From an uncultured Candidatus Melainabacteria bacterium (GTDB taxonomy: Bacteria > Cyanobacteriota > Vampirovibrionia > Gastranaerophilales > Gastranaerophilaceae): 64,000 nucleotides of DNA. Within the stretch, counting starts at the first letter, position 1. Every line of letters starts with the position of its first letter. The position numbers were made by a program, and so were the translations under genes. This document shows, one piece after another, positions 1-8,075 of the stretch. The notes below the pieces were generated by a model. It was not told where the DNA came from. It was given only the letters and a program-made list of their open reading frames with translations, and did no database searches. The stretch spans positions 62,001 through 126,000 of the forward strand of contig CAKUUC010000005.1 in assembly GCA_934692625.1 (NCBI GenBank), written 5' to 3'.

Positions 1-951
1 ATAAAACTTTTAGATTATGGAGTTTCGCCATACTCAACATACAAAAGTATACATCTAATTCCAAAAATAAGATATAAAATCATGGCTCGCTATTTGTGGG
101 GGATTTTGTCAGACGTAATGATGAGAGAAACTGCAGGCGTACAATGTTGTATTGATTTTTCATCAGAAGAAGATGCAATGAGAAAGTTCAAACTTGCGAA
201 CAAATTAACACCTTTTATGACAGCAATGTTTGCAAATTCACCAATTAGAGGCGGCGTAGACACTGGCTACAAGTCATTCCGCGCATTGAGTTGGCTAAAC
301 ACAGACAACGACCGTTGCGGATTTGCCGGAAAAATAAGCGAAGAATTTTCGTTTGAAGATTACATTGATTATGTTTTAAAGACTCCAATAATTTTCTTAT
401 ACAAAGATAAAGATTATATTCAAACAGATGGAGAAATAAACTTCCTTGAATATATGGAAAACGGTTGCAAAAACCACCTTGCGACGATAGAAGATTATGA
501 ACTCCAAGCAAATCTTTGTTTCCCAGAAGTGAGAATGAGGAATTTTATAGAAATCAGAAATCACGACTGTGTCGGTGGGGATTTGAAATACTCAATTCCT
601 GCAATATATAAAGGGATTATGTACAATGAAGATGCGATGAGAGAGTGCGAAGAATTATTCAAGCACTTGCAATACAAAGATTTTTCAGAAATTCGATATA
701 ATGTACCGAAAACAACACTCAACACGAGAATAAAAAAAGCACGAGTATTTGACTATGCAATAGAAATACTAAAAATTGCAGAAAAAGGGTTAAAATCGTT
801 CAATACAGGCGAGGAATATTTCTTAGAACCAATCAAAGAATATACATTTAACAAGAAAACACCTGCGGATATAATAGTACAAAATTGGAACGGGTGTTGG
901 AACAAAGACCTAAGAAAATTAGTAAATTACATTTCGTCAACAACTGAATAG
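1..951 (+). CDS. Glutamate-cysteine ligase, GCS2/plant-type (5' truncated)
   Basis: The frame is open from the first base of the window, so the gene begins upstream; 316 residues are visible. The product would join glutamate and cysteine in an ATP-dependent step, the first reaction of glutathione synthesis, in the cytoplasm. The sequence shows the GCS2 family signature R-E-T-A-G-V-Q (about 124-144), then F-A-N-S-P near 229, a W-L-N-T-D-x-D-R stretch near 289, the F-P-E-V-R segment near 520 and an E-I-R motif shortly after. All are in the order seen in plant and alpha-proteobacterial glutamate-cysteine ligases and the related EgtA. No neighbour inside the window points to the substrate, so a related gamma-glutamyl ligase remains possible. 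The next gene is convergent and only 4 nt away. Confidence 0.85.
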   Translation: MKLLDYGVSPYSTYKSIHLIPKIRYKIMARYLWGILSDVMMRETAGVQCCIDFSSEEDAMRKFKLANKLTPFMTAMFANSPIRGGVDTGYKSFRALSWLNTDNDRCGFAGKISEEFSFEDYIDYVLKTPIIFLYKDKDYIQTDGEINFLEYMENGCKNHLATIEDYELQANLCFPEVRMRNFIEIRNHDCVGGDLKYSIPAIYKGIMYNEDAMRECEELFKHLQYKDFSEIRYNVPKTTLNTRIKKARVFDYAIEILKIAEKGLKSFNTGEEYFLEPIKEYTFNKKTPADIIVQNWNGCWNKDLRKLVNYISSTTE

Positions 952-955
952 AAAA

Positions 956-1102
956 TTATTTTGATTGAGATTTTTCTCTTTTTCTCAACAGATGAGCGTA
1001 CGCTTTAGCAGTGTGAACACTCATACCAAACTTGTTAGCAATATCAACAAGTGAAACACCAGAATTTAACAACTTTAAAATTTCTTCTTCTCTGTTATCC
1101 AT
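956..1102 (-). CDS. Small helix-turn-helix protein (48 aa)
   Basis: A 48-codon frame encodes M-D-N-R-E-E-E-I-L followed by a clear helix-turn-helix pattern (S-L-V-D-I-A-N-K-F-G-M-S-V-H-T-A-K-A-Y) and a basic tail. The pattern resembles the DNA-binding part of sigma-70 region 4 or LuxR-type proteins, but no other domain is present. A GAGG ribosome site (1110-1113) lies 7 nt before this ATG. A second ATG directly upstream (start 1105) is only 4 nt from it, so the downstream ATG is preferred. The gene converges on the glutamate-cysteine ligase with 4 nt between stop codons. It may be a stand-alone regulator; the target is unknown. Confidence 0.6.
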   Translation of the reverse strand: MDNREEEILKLLNSGVSLVDIANKFGMSVHTAKAYAHLLRKREKSQSK

Positions 1103-1129
1103 CATAAAACCTCATTAAAACCGAAAACA

Positions 1130-1216
1130 CAGAGAGAAGGGGATTCGAACCCCTGGTGAAGTTACCCTCACACAACCTTTCCAAGATTGCACCTTAAGCC
1201 ACTCGGACATCTCTCT
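1130..1216 (-). tRNA. tRNA-Ser (anticodon GGA)
   Basis: On the minus strand the sequence folds into a class II tRNA. The 7-bp acceptor AGAGAGA/TCTCTCT closes it, the anticodon loop TTGGAAA carries GGA, a long variable arm follows, and the T loop TTCGAAT is present. The discriminator base is G, as expected for serine. CCA is not encoded, so it must be added by CCA-adding enzyme. Confidence 0.95.
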
Positions 1217-1416
1217 AAATCGTATCTTTTAATATATTACTAAAAGATAGACTCAAAGTAAACAATATATTAAAAAGTTTACAAAAAAGCAGGGAAAAAT
1301 GAGAGAAATAATCAAGAAGAGAGTACGAAATGATGATTTTGATATAAAGTTATTGACGATTTGAGTAATAATATGTCATAATAAGGTATAAGTACATTCA
1401 AATAATATAACTAAAT

Positions 1417-1490
1417 GGCTTCGTAGCTCAGCAGGATAGAGCAGTGGTTTCCTAAACCAAAGATCGTGCGTTCGAATCGCATCGGGGCCA
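1417..1490 (+). tRNA. tRNA-Arg (anticodon CCT)
   Basis: This is a 74-nt cloverleaf with acceptor GGCTTCG/CGGGGCC (two G-T pairs), D stem GCTC/GAGC, anticodon loop TTCCTAA giving CCT, and T loop TTCGAAT. The outermost anticodon-stem pair (G/A) is a mismatch. CCA is not encoded; a T-rich run follows. Confidence 0.93.
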
Positions 1491-1578
1491 TTTTGTTTTT
1501 GAAAGCGTTTATATCCAGTAGATTACAACAATGCATGAAAATAACGTTGGTTAATACTGCAATTCCAATAGCAAAACA

Positions 1579-2616
1579 TTAATGATAATCGTAAATTTTG
1601 ACACTACAAACTGGATCGGCATAGCCTACAGAATCACAGTTAACTTCGTCAAATTTTGGTGTTGTTTCGTAAAAATCTTTAAATCCAACACTTTCATCGC
1701 TGTTTTTAGTAGTGCATTTTACAATATCATTGCCGGATTTGGTACCACAAACCCAAAAATTACGTTTATGTTCATCTGTACCGTCGTACATTGCTTTATT
1801 GAAATCGTATAAGTATGTTGCAACATTGCCTAATGACGGCTTAACTTTGTTATTTTTATCTAAATCATAAGCTCTAACCATTGCTTCATAATAAGTCATT
1901 GCTTCTGATACAACATCTTCATCACCTGTGTAGTTTTCTGTTTTATCATCGTTTACGTCTGTATCAATCGTTGGGTAAACTACATTGGCTTCCATATATC
2001 TTGAATCCACCAGCGGATAACCAAGCGGGATTACTATATATTTGTCGGTAATTGCAAACGCTACAACATCTGCCATTTTTTCTTTAGACCAAGTTGCTGA
2101 GTTTGGTTTACGCTCTCCATTCAAATCAACATATACAACAAAATATCGGACTTTGTCTGTTGTTCCCCCAATAGATTCATTTAAAGTTTCATATTCAACA
2201 GTTTGTCCATCTTCTGTTTTTACAGATCCTCCAATCCATATTCTCATACCGTTAGAAGTTATTATATTAGGTGTTTTTCCTTCTTTTACATCGAAGTTGC
2301 TACTTTGAGAATTGGCATCTAAGTAATCTGAAGCATTTTTCGAACATTCCGAAGCTTGTTTATTATCCGCAGTATTTATATATTCAATCAAGGCTTCGCA
2401 CATTTCTTTTCTGGTTACAGGAAAAGCATCTTCACCTTTTGCATTGACCATGTGATTATAAATTGATAGAGATAGGGCGTGATACATTCTGGTATAAGCG
2501 TATTTATAAGCTTTTTCCCAAGGCCTTACACTTGTAACACCTAAAGCAACAATAACACCGATTACGATAAATACTATCATCATTTCAGCAAGTGTAAACG
2601 CTTTTTTTATTCCCAT
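1579..2616 (-). CDS. Type IV pilin-like / pseudopilin protein
   Basis: This 345-residue protein begins with a short positive leader (M-G-I-K-K-A) followed by F-T-L-A-E and a roughly 20-residue hydrophobic helix. That is the class III signal processed by prepilin peptidase and the spine of type IV pilins and type II secretion pseudopilins. The Glu at mature position 5 is present. The residue before the cleavage site is Ala instead of the usual Gly. The globular part (residues about 35-345) is not recognisable; it carries scattered Cys residues near the C terminus. A GAGGA-type ribosome site precedes the ATG. The gene is divergent from the next pilin-like gene, and both have good promoters in the shared gap. 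Confidence 0.85.
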   Translation of the reverse strand: MGIKKAFTLAEMMIVFIVIGVIVALGVTSVRPWEKAYKYAYTRMYHALSLSIYNHMVNAKGEDAFPVTRKEMCEALIEYINTADNKQASECSKNASDYLDANSQSSNFDVKEGKTPNIITSNGMRIWIGGSVKTEDGQTVEYETLNESIGGTTDKVRYFVVYVDLNGERKPNSATWSKEKMADVVAFAITDKYIVIPLGYPLVDSRYMEANVVYPTIDTDVNDDKTENYTGDEDVVSEAMTYYEAMVRAYDLDKNNKVKPSLGNVATYLYDFNKAMYDGTDEHKRNFWVCGTKSGNDIVKCTTKNSDESVGFKDFYETTPKFDEVNCDSVGYADPVCSVKIYDYH

Positions 2617-2648
2617 AACCCCGTATCCTCTAATGTATTGATATCTTT

Positions 2649-2677
2649 ATTATAGCTTTTGTTCATGCAAAAGTCAA
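2649..2677 (-). promoter_or_regulatory. Predicted sigma-70 promoter of pilin-like gene 1579-2616
   Basis: On the minus strand TTGACT (2672-2677) is separated by exactly 17 nt from TATAAT (2649-2654), a near-consensus promoter about 33 nt upstream of the start codon. Confidence 0.75.
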
Positions 2678-2694
2678 TATTCACCAATGTTATA

Positions 2695-2723
2695 TTGCAT
2701 TCTCTAACTCAATATGTTAAAAT
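2695..2723 (+). promoter_or_regulatory. Predicted sigma-70 promoter of pilin-like gene 2762-3448
   Basis: TTGCAT (2695-2700) is followed after 17 nt by TAAAAT (2718-2723), about 40 nt before the start codon and back to back with the divergent promoter. Confidence 0.6.
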
Positions 2724-2761
2724 ATAAGAGGTTGTTATAGTTAAATTTAGCGAGGATTATG

Positions 2762-3448
2762 ATGTTGAAAAAAAATAAGGGTTTCACGCTGGCAGAGTTA
2801 TTAATTACTCTTTGTGTATGCGCTATGCTTGCAATGATTATTATGCCAGCGATTGCTTATATGCGTCCTGACAAAAAAAAGGTTATGTTTAAAAAAGCAT
2901 ACTATGTTGCAGAGCGTATGGTGTATGAACTTGCAAACGATGAAGAATTTTACCCTACTACCGGTGAAACCGTCGGACTAGCAAACACAGTTCAAACCAC
3001 TTATTTAGGTCATACTTACGGCTCGCCTTCCGATGAAACAAAACAAAAAGGTAAATTCTGTTCGCTTTTTGCAAGAAAAGTTAATACGACTGAAGATTTG
3101 ACTTATAACAACGGAGTATTAGATGTTTGCAGCTCTAATCCAAATTATTCAAATCTTGGAAAAGGCACATATACAACACCTACATTCACAACAACAGATG
3201 GTATTTCGTGGTATTTGCCTTATACAGATTTTAAATCGACGAATTATAATGACACTGATGGCGCAAAAATTTATGTTGATGTAAACGGTAAAGAAGGTCC
3301 AAACTGTATTAATGATCAAGTTACCGGTTGTAGACCTGATATTTTCATAATCCATGTAATGGCTGATGGTAAAATGTTTGTCAAAGGTACAAAGGAAAAA
3401 GAATATCTTGGCACAACTAAACTTGCTAAAGACCGTGGAGAACAGTAG
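2762..3448 (+). CDS. Type IV pilin-like protein
   Basis: The product is about 228 residues and starts M-L-K-K-N-K-G followed by F-T-L-A-E-L-L and a hydrophobic helix, a canonical class III prepilin signal with Gly before the cleavage point and Glu at mature position 5. The C-terminal part contains a D-G-I-S-W-Y-L-P segment and a V-D-V-N-G-K-E-G-P-N-C segment. Both are also found in the neighbouring pilin-like gene on the opposite strand (3525-4961), so the two are paralogues. Two ATGs are adjacent; the second is chosen because GAGG lies 6 nt before it, while the first (2759) is only 3 nt away. The gene ends at a long hairpin shared with its convergent neighbour. It probably acts at the cell envelope as a minor pilin or pseudopilin. 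Confidence 0.85.
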   Translation: MLKKNKGFTLAELLITLCVCAMLAMIIMPAIAYMRPDKKKVMFKKAYYVAERMVYELANDEEFYPTTGETVGLANTVQTTYLGHTYGSPSDETKQKGKFCSLFARKVNTTEDLTYNNGVLDVCSSNPNYSNLGKGTYTTPTFTTTDGISWYLPYTDFKSTNYNDTDGAKIYVDVNGKEGPNCINDQVTGCRPDIFIIHVMADGKMFVKGTKEKEYLGTTKLAKDRGEQ

Positions 3449-3480
3449 CTAGGTTTTAAAAATAGAAATTCATTAACAAC

Positions 3481-3515
3481 AAAAGATGAGCGAGATAAAA
3501 TCTCGCTCATCTTTT
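3481..3515. terminator. Bidirectional intrinsic terminator
   Basis: This is a perfect inverted repeat with 15-nt arms (AAAAGATGAGCGAGA and its complement) and a 5-nt loop, with T-rich ends on both strands. It lies between two convergent pilin-like genes. Confidence 0.85.
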
Positions 3516-3524
3516 GTTTATCAA

Positions 3525-4961
3525 TTATTTATATTTATCAACAGAAGTATTAAAGAACAAACTTTCAGTTCCTAATCGAACCTCTTGTTGGTAATCACCG
3601 TTATCAGCATTAGGGTCACAATCGACATCACCGGCTTCACATTCTGTATATGGTTTGACTTTATAAGCACCTTTTCCAGTAGCAGTAATTTTGTAATCAT
3701 TTGCATGCAATCCACACCAATGAATTGATGATGAAGATTTTGTTGTATCTATAGTATATTTACCGGTACTAGAGTCAATAACAGGACGACCAGTTCCTAC
3801 TGAACGAACACCTGCTTCTGCAGTGACGGCTGAACCACATGTATATTTATACATACCTTCGTCAACACCCAATCCGACGTATTCATATACACCATCGCTA
3901 TTGAGCTTGTATTCGCCATTTTTCGCTGTTGTTTCTGTATATTGACAATTTTGTAATAATTTTGCATCTACGCAATCTGTTGCATTATCTTCATTACAGT
4001 TATCAATGTCTAAAGTGACACAGAAAGTTTTTCTTTTGTAAAATTTCAACTCAACATCAACATCACCAGAATAAACAGTCACTCTTTTTTTGTTTAAGGA
4101 CCAATTTGTATAATATCCTGCATTAGGTATAGCTTTTAGCATATATCTGGTATTTGGGGACAAATTTTTAAAGTCTGCGGAACTTGATGAATACGTTGCA
4201 CCATCATCTTTTGTATTTGTTCCGAGCGCTGCAATTTGTACACTGCCTCCATTATGAGAACAACTATCTTCGGAACACCCCTCGCTTGTTACTTTTACAT
4301 TAATTTGGAATTTATTTTTTTGAACATTTGTCGGCTTTTTGAGTGAGATTGTTCCATTAGTTTTTACATAATAAATAAATCTATCCGCATCTTTTGCTGT
4401 ACAAGTGTGCTCAAGACCCAATGCATCTTTGTATTTTTCGTCTTCAACACAGTTTTTGCCATCAGGACCATTTACATCAACCATAATTTCTGCAGCACCT
4501 TGAGCAAAAGATGTAACAGGCAAATACCATTCAATGCCATCTTTTGCTGTGAAGGATTTTTTACCACGAGCAAGATGTGAGGTATCTTCGCTTCGTTCAT
4601 TTTCACAAACGATTTTTGAACCTGAAGCCAGAACCATTCGACTTGCAAAAAGTTTACAGAATTTTGTATCACCTTCGTAGTCAACCAATTTATGACTTGC
4701 AGGATCTAAGATTGTTGCTTTTTCGGTATTCTGGAAGCCTACAGTAAGCTCTTTTGTTTTCGGGTACATAATATCATCATCATATAATTGGTTTACAATT
4801 TGCTCTACAAGATAGTCAGCCTTCTTTTTAGTCGACTCTTTCTGACTTGGGATATTTTTAAGCAATACAGGTATTGTGATTGCAGCAATCACCCCAATAA
4901 TTCCTATTGCGATGAGCAATTCAGCAAGAGTAAAACCTTTTTTATCAGACTTCCGCAACAT
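3525..4961 (-). CDS. Type IV pilin-like protein with extended C-terminal region
   Basis: The start is placed at M-L-R-K-S-D-K-K-G, directly before F-T-L-A-E-L-L, because an AGGAG ribosome site lies upstream and the signal is then correctly N-terminal; the frame itself runs 39 codons further. The 478-residue product has a canonical prepilin signal, then a domain shared with the pilin-like protein at 2762-3448 (D-G-I-E-W-Y-L-P and V-D-V-N-G-P-D-G-K-N-C). After that comes a region of roughly 85 residues resembling an InlB-type B repeat (L-S-P-N-T-R-Y-M-L-K-A-I-P-N-A-G-Y), then a Cys-rich tail. The extra domains are unusual for a pilin and would be exposed at the cell surface or in the periplasm, perhaps as a binding module. 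That role is an inference. Confidence 0.8.
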   Translation of the reverse strand: MLRKSDKKGFTLAELLIAIGIIGVIAAITIPVLLKNIPSQKESTKKKADYLVEQIVNQLYDDDIMYPKTKELTVGFQNTEKATILDPASHKLVDYEGDTKFCKLFASRMVLASGSKIVCENERSEDTSHLARGKKSFTAKDGIEWYLPVTSFAQGAAEIMVDVNGPDGKNCVEDEKYKDALGLEHTCTAKDADRFIYYVKTNGTISLKKPTNVQKNKFQINVKVTSEGCSEDSCSHNGGSVQIAALGTNTKDDGATYSSSSADFKNLSPNTRYMLKAIPNAGYYTNWSLNKKRVTVYSGDVDVELKFYKRKTFCVTLDIDNCNEDNATDCVDAKLLQNCQYTETTAKNGEYKLNSDGVYEYVGLGVDEGMYKYTCGSAVTAEAGVRSVGTGRPVIDSSTGKYTIDTTKSSSSIHWCGLHANDYKITATGKGAYKVKPYTECEAGDVDCDPNADNGDYQQEVRLGTESLFFNTSVDKYK

Positions 4962-5062
4962 TATCAATCTCCTCGTGTTGTATTGTATATAATTATAAAT
5001 CATTTTTGAGAGTTTTTCAAGATAGGAACAAATTTTGTAGAGTGTAACAAAAGTTAGCATGG

Positions 5063-5091
5063 TTGAAAAGCTTAGCAATATATGTTATTAT
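5063..5091 (+). promoter_or_regulatory. Predicted promoter of the glycine-rich pilin operon
   Basis: TTGAAA (5063-5068) is separated by 17 nt from TATTAT (5086-5091), giving a roughly 70-nt leader before the start at 5168. Confidence 0.55.
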
Positions 5092-5167
5092 AATAGATAT
5101 ATGTAAGTATGATAATATGCGATTATTATGCTCCGACTGGGTATGATGAATATATAAGAGGATATTA

Positions 5168-6973
5168 ATGTTGGGAAGAACCGGTTTCGATAAATTCAAA
5201 AGGTTTAATAAAGCATACAGTTTAGCGGAAGTTTTGGTTGTAATGGCGATAATCATGTTGATATTTTTGGCATTACCGCCTGTGACGAAAAAAGTTTTCA
5301 AAATTACTGATACAAGAAAGGCTCACGGCAGATTTGAGTGCTATTGGGCTACAGTAGATAATCAAAAGGCATTATATTCTTATTATAGCGATGAAAACGG
5401 CACTGTTGAAGGTCCGACAAAAATGAGTGGGAACAAGTGTACCTTCACTCCAACATCAAACACATTGTATTATATGATTCACGCTGTTGGCGGTGGTGGT
5501 GCTGGAGCTATGATTGCAACCCAAAGAGATAGCGCCGGTAACATTACAGTTGATGAAGACTTGACACCTAAATCCAGAGTTCAAGCAGTGTCATACTTGG
5601 CTAAAGCGGCAGTAAATGCTTGGCCAAAGTGGGTTACTTGGCTTAATAAGACTAATAAATGTGGAAACATACCATGGATAGGCAAAGATTCAACCGGTAG
5701 CAGTTATTGCCCATCTAAAATCGTAAAAAATCAATTTGATGTAAATTCGGTTTCTGATATGCAGCAAGTAAGATTTAGACTTGGCGGTTCTGCCGGAAAA
5801 GTAATATCATCATTTGTTCCGCAATTACCCGGAAGTTTAACAATGGAAATCTATCCAGGAAAAGGCGGAAAACTTTCACGTGCAAAAGAAACATTTGGAA
5901 CAGGCGAAGATGGTGGCGACACCATTATTAATTATGTTTACTCAGGAAAAGAACCTATTGAAGCAATGAGAGCGGCAGGCGGTGCCGGCGGTAGCGGTCG
6001 AGTAGACAGCCGTATGTCGTTTACGCTTGTTGGCGGAAAACCTACAGATTTCTTGATGAGTACAAAGGCTTCTATTGCCAAAAAACTCTCAGGATTTATT
6101 GATGTAATTGAAAGTTCTGAAAAATACGATGCAATGAAGTCACATGTTCCGTCTGATGCAGGTAATGGAGGCAGCGGAGAAACTCAGTTTGTTGCAAATA
6201 CCGCAGGACAAGTTTGGTACGAATACGATAACAATGATGGAATTTTCCGTTATACACGCAGATATGGTTCAAATTGGACAAATATTACAAATTTACTTGG
6301 AACAAGATATTATACAGAAGATAACGTTTCAACAAAAGCTCAATGTTCTGCTCAACAAATAACTTCTGTTGTAATGGAGCGTTCAGGTTATTGCGATTTA
6401 GATGAAGATGCAACAGAAAAAGCAAAATCCAATGGTTATCCGGAAAAAGAAATCTATGTATGCGCTGTTGGTGATATTCCTAAATCTGCAATCGAAGATT
6501 TATCAATATATAATAAATCCAAATACCCTGATGTAACCGGCAAATCTGCTTCGTCTAGCAGTGATAAGGTGTGGCAAATTTTCCGTGTTATTCTGAACAC
6601 AACTTCAAATACTATAATAGGATTATATCCGATGTTCCCTGATACATCTCTTTATGATGATGGAACAGTTTACAATTATTATTCTGATCGTAATATGTAT
6701 GAAACAGGGAAAACTCCATACTATAGTTGTTCTGTAAACCCAGATTATTTAACAATAAAATGCAAAACAACGATGAGAGGAAACATCTATTCAAAAACTG
6801 ATAAAGTTTCTATTCATAATTGTACAAAAGAAGATGTAAGCAAAATGACATGTTCAAACGGAGAACAGGCAATGTGTTCAAAAGGAACAGGTTATGAAAG
6901 TTGTCCAGATGCTTCTAGATTGAAATGTCCGGCTCATAACGGCGGAGATGGAGCGGTGGTAATCTTATGGTAA
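5168..6973 (+). CDS. Pilin-like protein with glycine-rich C-terminal domain (1 of 3)
   Basis: This 601-residue protein starts with a 17-residue basic leader ending N-K-A, then Y-S-L-A-E-V-L-V and a hydrophobic helix (about residues 18-40), a prepilin-type signal with Ala before the cleavage point. After the helix comes an H-G-R-F-E-C-Y segment, then C-T-F-T-P...Y-Y-M-I-H-A-V-G-G-G-G-A-G, a glycine-rich beta-type domain, and the C terminus G-G-D-G-A-V-V-I-L-W. The same three landmarks recur in the next two genes. An AGAGGA ribosome site precedes the ATG. The next gene starts inside its last codons (7-nt overlap), indicating an operon with coupled translation. It is likely an envelope-exposed minor pilin or pseudopilin; the partner system is not in the window. 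Confidence 0.8.
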   Translation: MLGRTGFDKFKRFNKAYSLAEVLVVMAIIMLIFLALPPVTKKVFKITDTRKAHGRFECYWATVDNQKALYSYYSDENGTVEGPTKMSGNKCTFTPTSNTLYYMIHAVGGGGAGAMIATQRDSAGNITVDEDLTPKSRVQAVSYLAKAAVNAWPKWVTWLNKTNKCGNIPWIGKDSTGSSYCPSKIVKNQFDVNSVSDMQQVRFRLGGSAGKVISSFVPQLPGSLTMEIYPGKGGKLSRAKETFGTGEDGGDTIINYVYSGKEPIEAMRAAGGAGGSGRVDSRMSFTLVGGKPTDFLMSTKASIAKKLSGFIDVIESSEKYDAMKSHVPSDAGNGGSGETQFVANTAGQVWYEYDNNDGIFRYTRRYGSNWTNITNLLGTRYYTEDNVSTKAQCSAQQITSVVMERSGYCDLDEDATEKAKSNGYPEKEIYVCAVGDIPKSAIEDLSIYNKSKYPDVTGKSASSSSDKVWQIFRVILNTTSNTIIGLYPMFPDTSLYDDGTVYNYYSDRNMYETGKTPYYSCSVNPDYLTIKCKTTMRGNIYSKTDKVSIHNCTKEDVSKMTCSNGEQAMCSKGTGYESCPDASRLKCPAHNGGDGAVVILW

Positions 6974-8049
6974 TGAAAATGATAAAATTTAAACTTGGAT
7001 TTTCTTTATTTGAAACATTTGTTGTAATGGCGGTTGTTGGTATTTTTATAGCACTTATGGCAAATACTGTTGCTCATCGTCCGAAAGCTAAATTGGCATC
7101 AGAAGCACACGGTCGTTTTGAATGCTATTACGATGAAAGCGGAAACTTGTGGCAGCAAATGTTTACAGAAGGTAGTTCACAAGGGGCTAAACTAGCGAAA
7201 GACAATGGCGGAACGACAACATCTTGTGTATTTCAACCACCTTATTATGCAAAATATATGATTATTGATGCCGTTGGAGGTGGTGCAGGTGGAGATTCTG
7301 AAAGTGGCGGAGGCGAAGGTCAATTTGTTAGCGCATTTTATGACTATGTTGCTACAAAATATACCATAACTCCTGGAAAAGGCGGAGCAAAAGCAACAAG
7401 TGGTTCTGATACGCAAGTTTATGACCAAGATGGAAATAAACTTGCAACCGCATCGGGTGGAAAAACTACTTCAACGTTAATAAATACAACTATTGATGAT
7501 GTCAAAAGTTGTGCAATTACGAATTGGTCAACGGTAGATGAATTCTGGTGTAATATTCCACCATCATGTCAAGTAATAAACGGTAAAATACAGGTAAGTC
7601 ATTGCCGTAGTAAAGGTTCTTATATCACAACAGATATTGGATATAAAACATTTAAAACTGACGGTACCGTAGAAATGGGCAATCCTAGATATGTAGTTAA
7701 TGATGTGTACACAAAACGTAAAGCAGGAACTTCTGACACTTGGGTTTACCACGATATTAGTGTATTCAGTGACTACGATTCAGAATCTTTAGACCCTACA
7801 GCAGGTGCAGGTTGGGACCCTACAAAAGCATCTGATAATTATAAGCTTGATGATCCGTATTCACCGTCATTATATATTATGGAACTTGTTATGGAAACTA
7901 ATGTTAGAGGTGCAGGTGAAACAAAATCAAACTTGGCAAAATTTATTGAGGGTATGGAATATACTTCCAATATAAAAGATGCAAATGTTGGTATGGGCGG
8001 AGCCCGCAACAGTGCCGGTAAAGCCGGAGCAGCGTTATTTTTATGGTAA
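6967..8049 (+). CDS. Pilin-like protein with glycine-rich C-terminal domain (2 of 3)
   Basis: The 360-residue product has the signal K-L-G followed by F-S-L-F-E-T-F-V and a hydrophobic helix, with Gly before the predicted cleavage and Glu at mature position 5. It then shows H-G-R-F-E-C-Y-Y-D-E-S-G-N, a C-V-F-Q-P-P...Y-M-I-I-D-A-V-G-G-G-A-G-G module and the terminal A-G-A-A-L-F-L-W, matching its two neighbours. Its start overlaps the upstream gene by 7 nt, and the third gene follows after 26 nt. It is the shortest of the trio and may represent the core architecture without insertions. Confidence 0.8.
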   Translation: MVMKMIKFKLGFSLFETFVVMAVVGIFIALMANTVAHRPKAKLASEAHGRFECYYDESGNLWQQMFTEGSSQGAKLAKDNGGTTTSCVFQPPYYAKYMIIDAVGGGAGGDSESGGGEGQFVSAFYDYVATKYTITPGKGGAKATSGSDTQVYDQDGNKLATASGGKTTSTLINTTIDDVKSCAITNWSTVDEFWCNIPPSCQVINGKIQVSHCRSKGSYITTDIGYKTFKTDGTVEMGNPRYVVNDVYTKRKAGTSDTWVYHDISVFSDYDSESLDPTAGAGWDPTKASDNYKLDDPYSPSLYIMELVMETNVRGAGETKSNLAKFIEGMEYTSNIKDANVGMGGARNSAGKAGAALFLW

Positions 8050-8075
8050 TAATTTTGAAAGGATAAATATCGGGT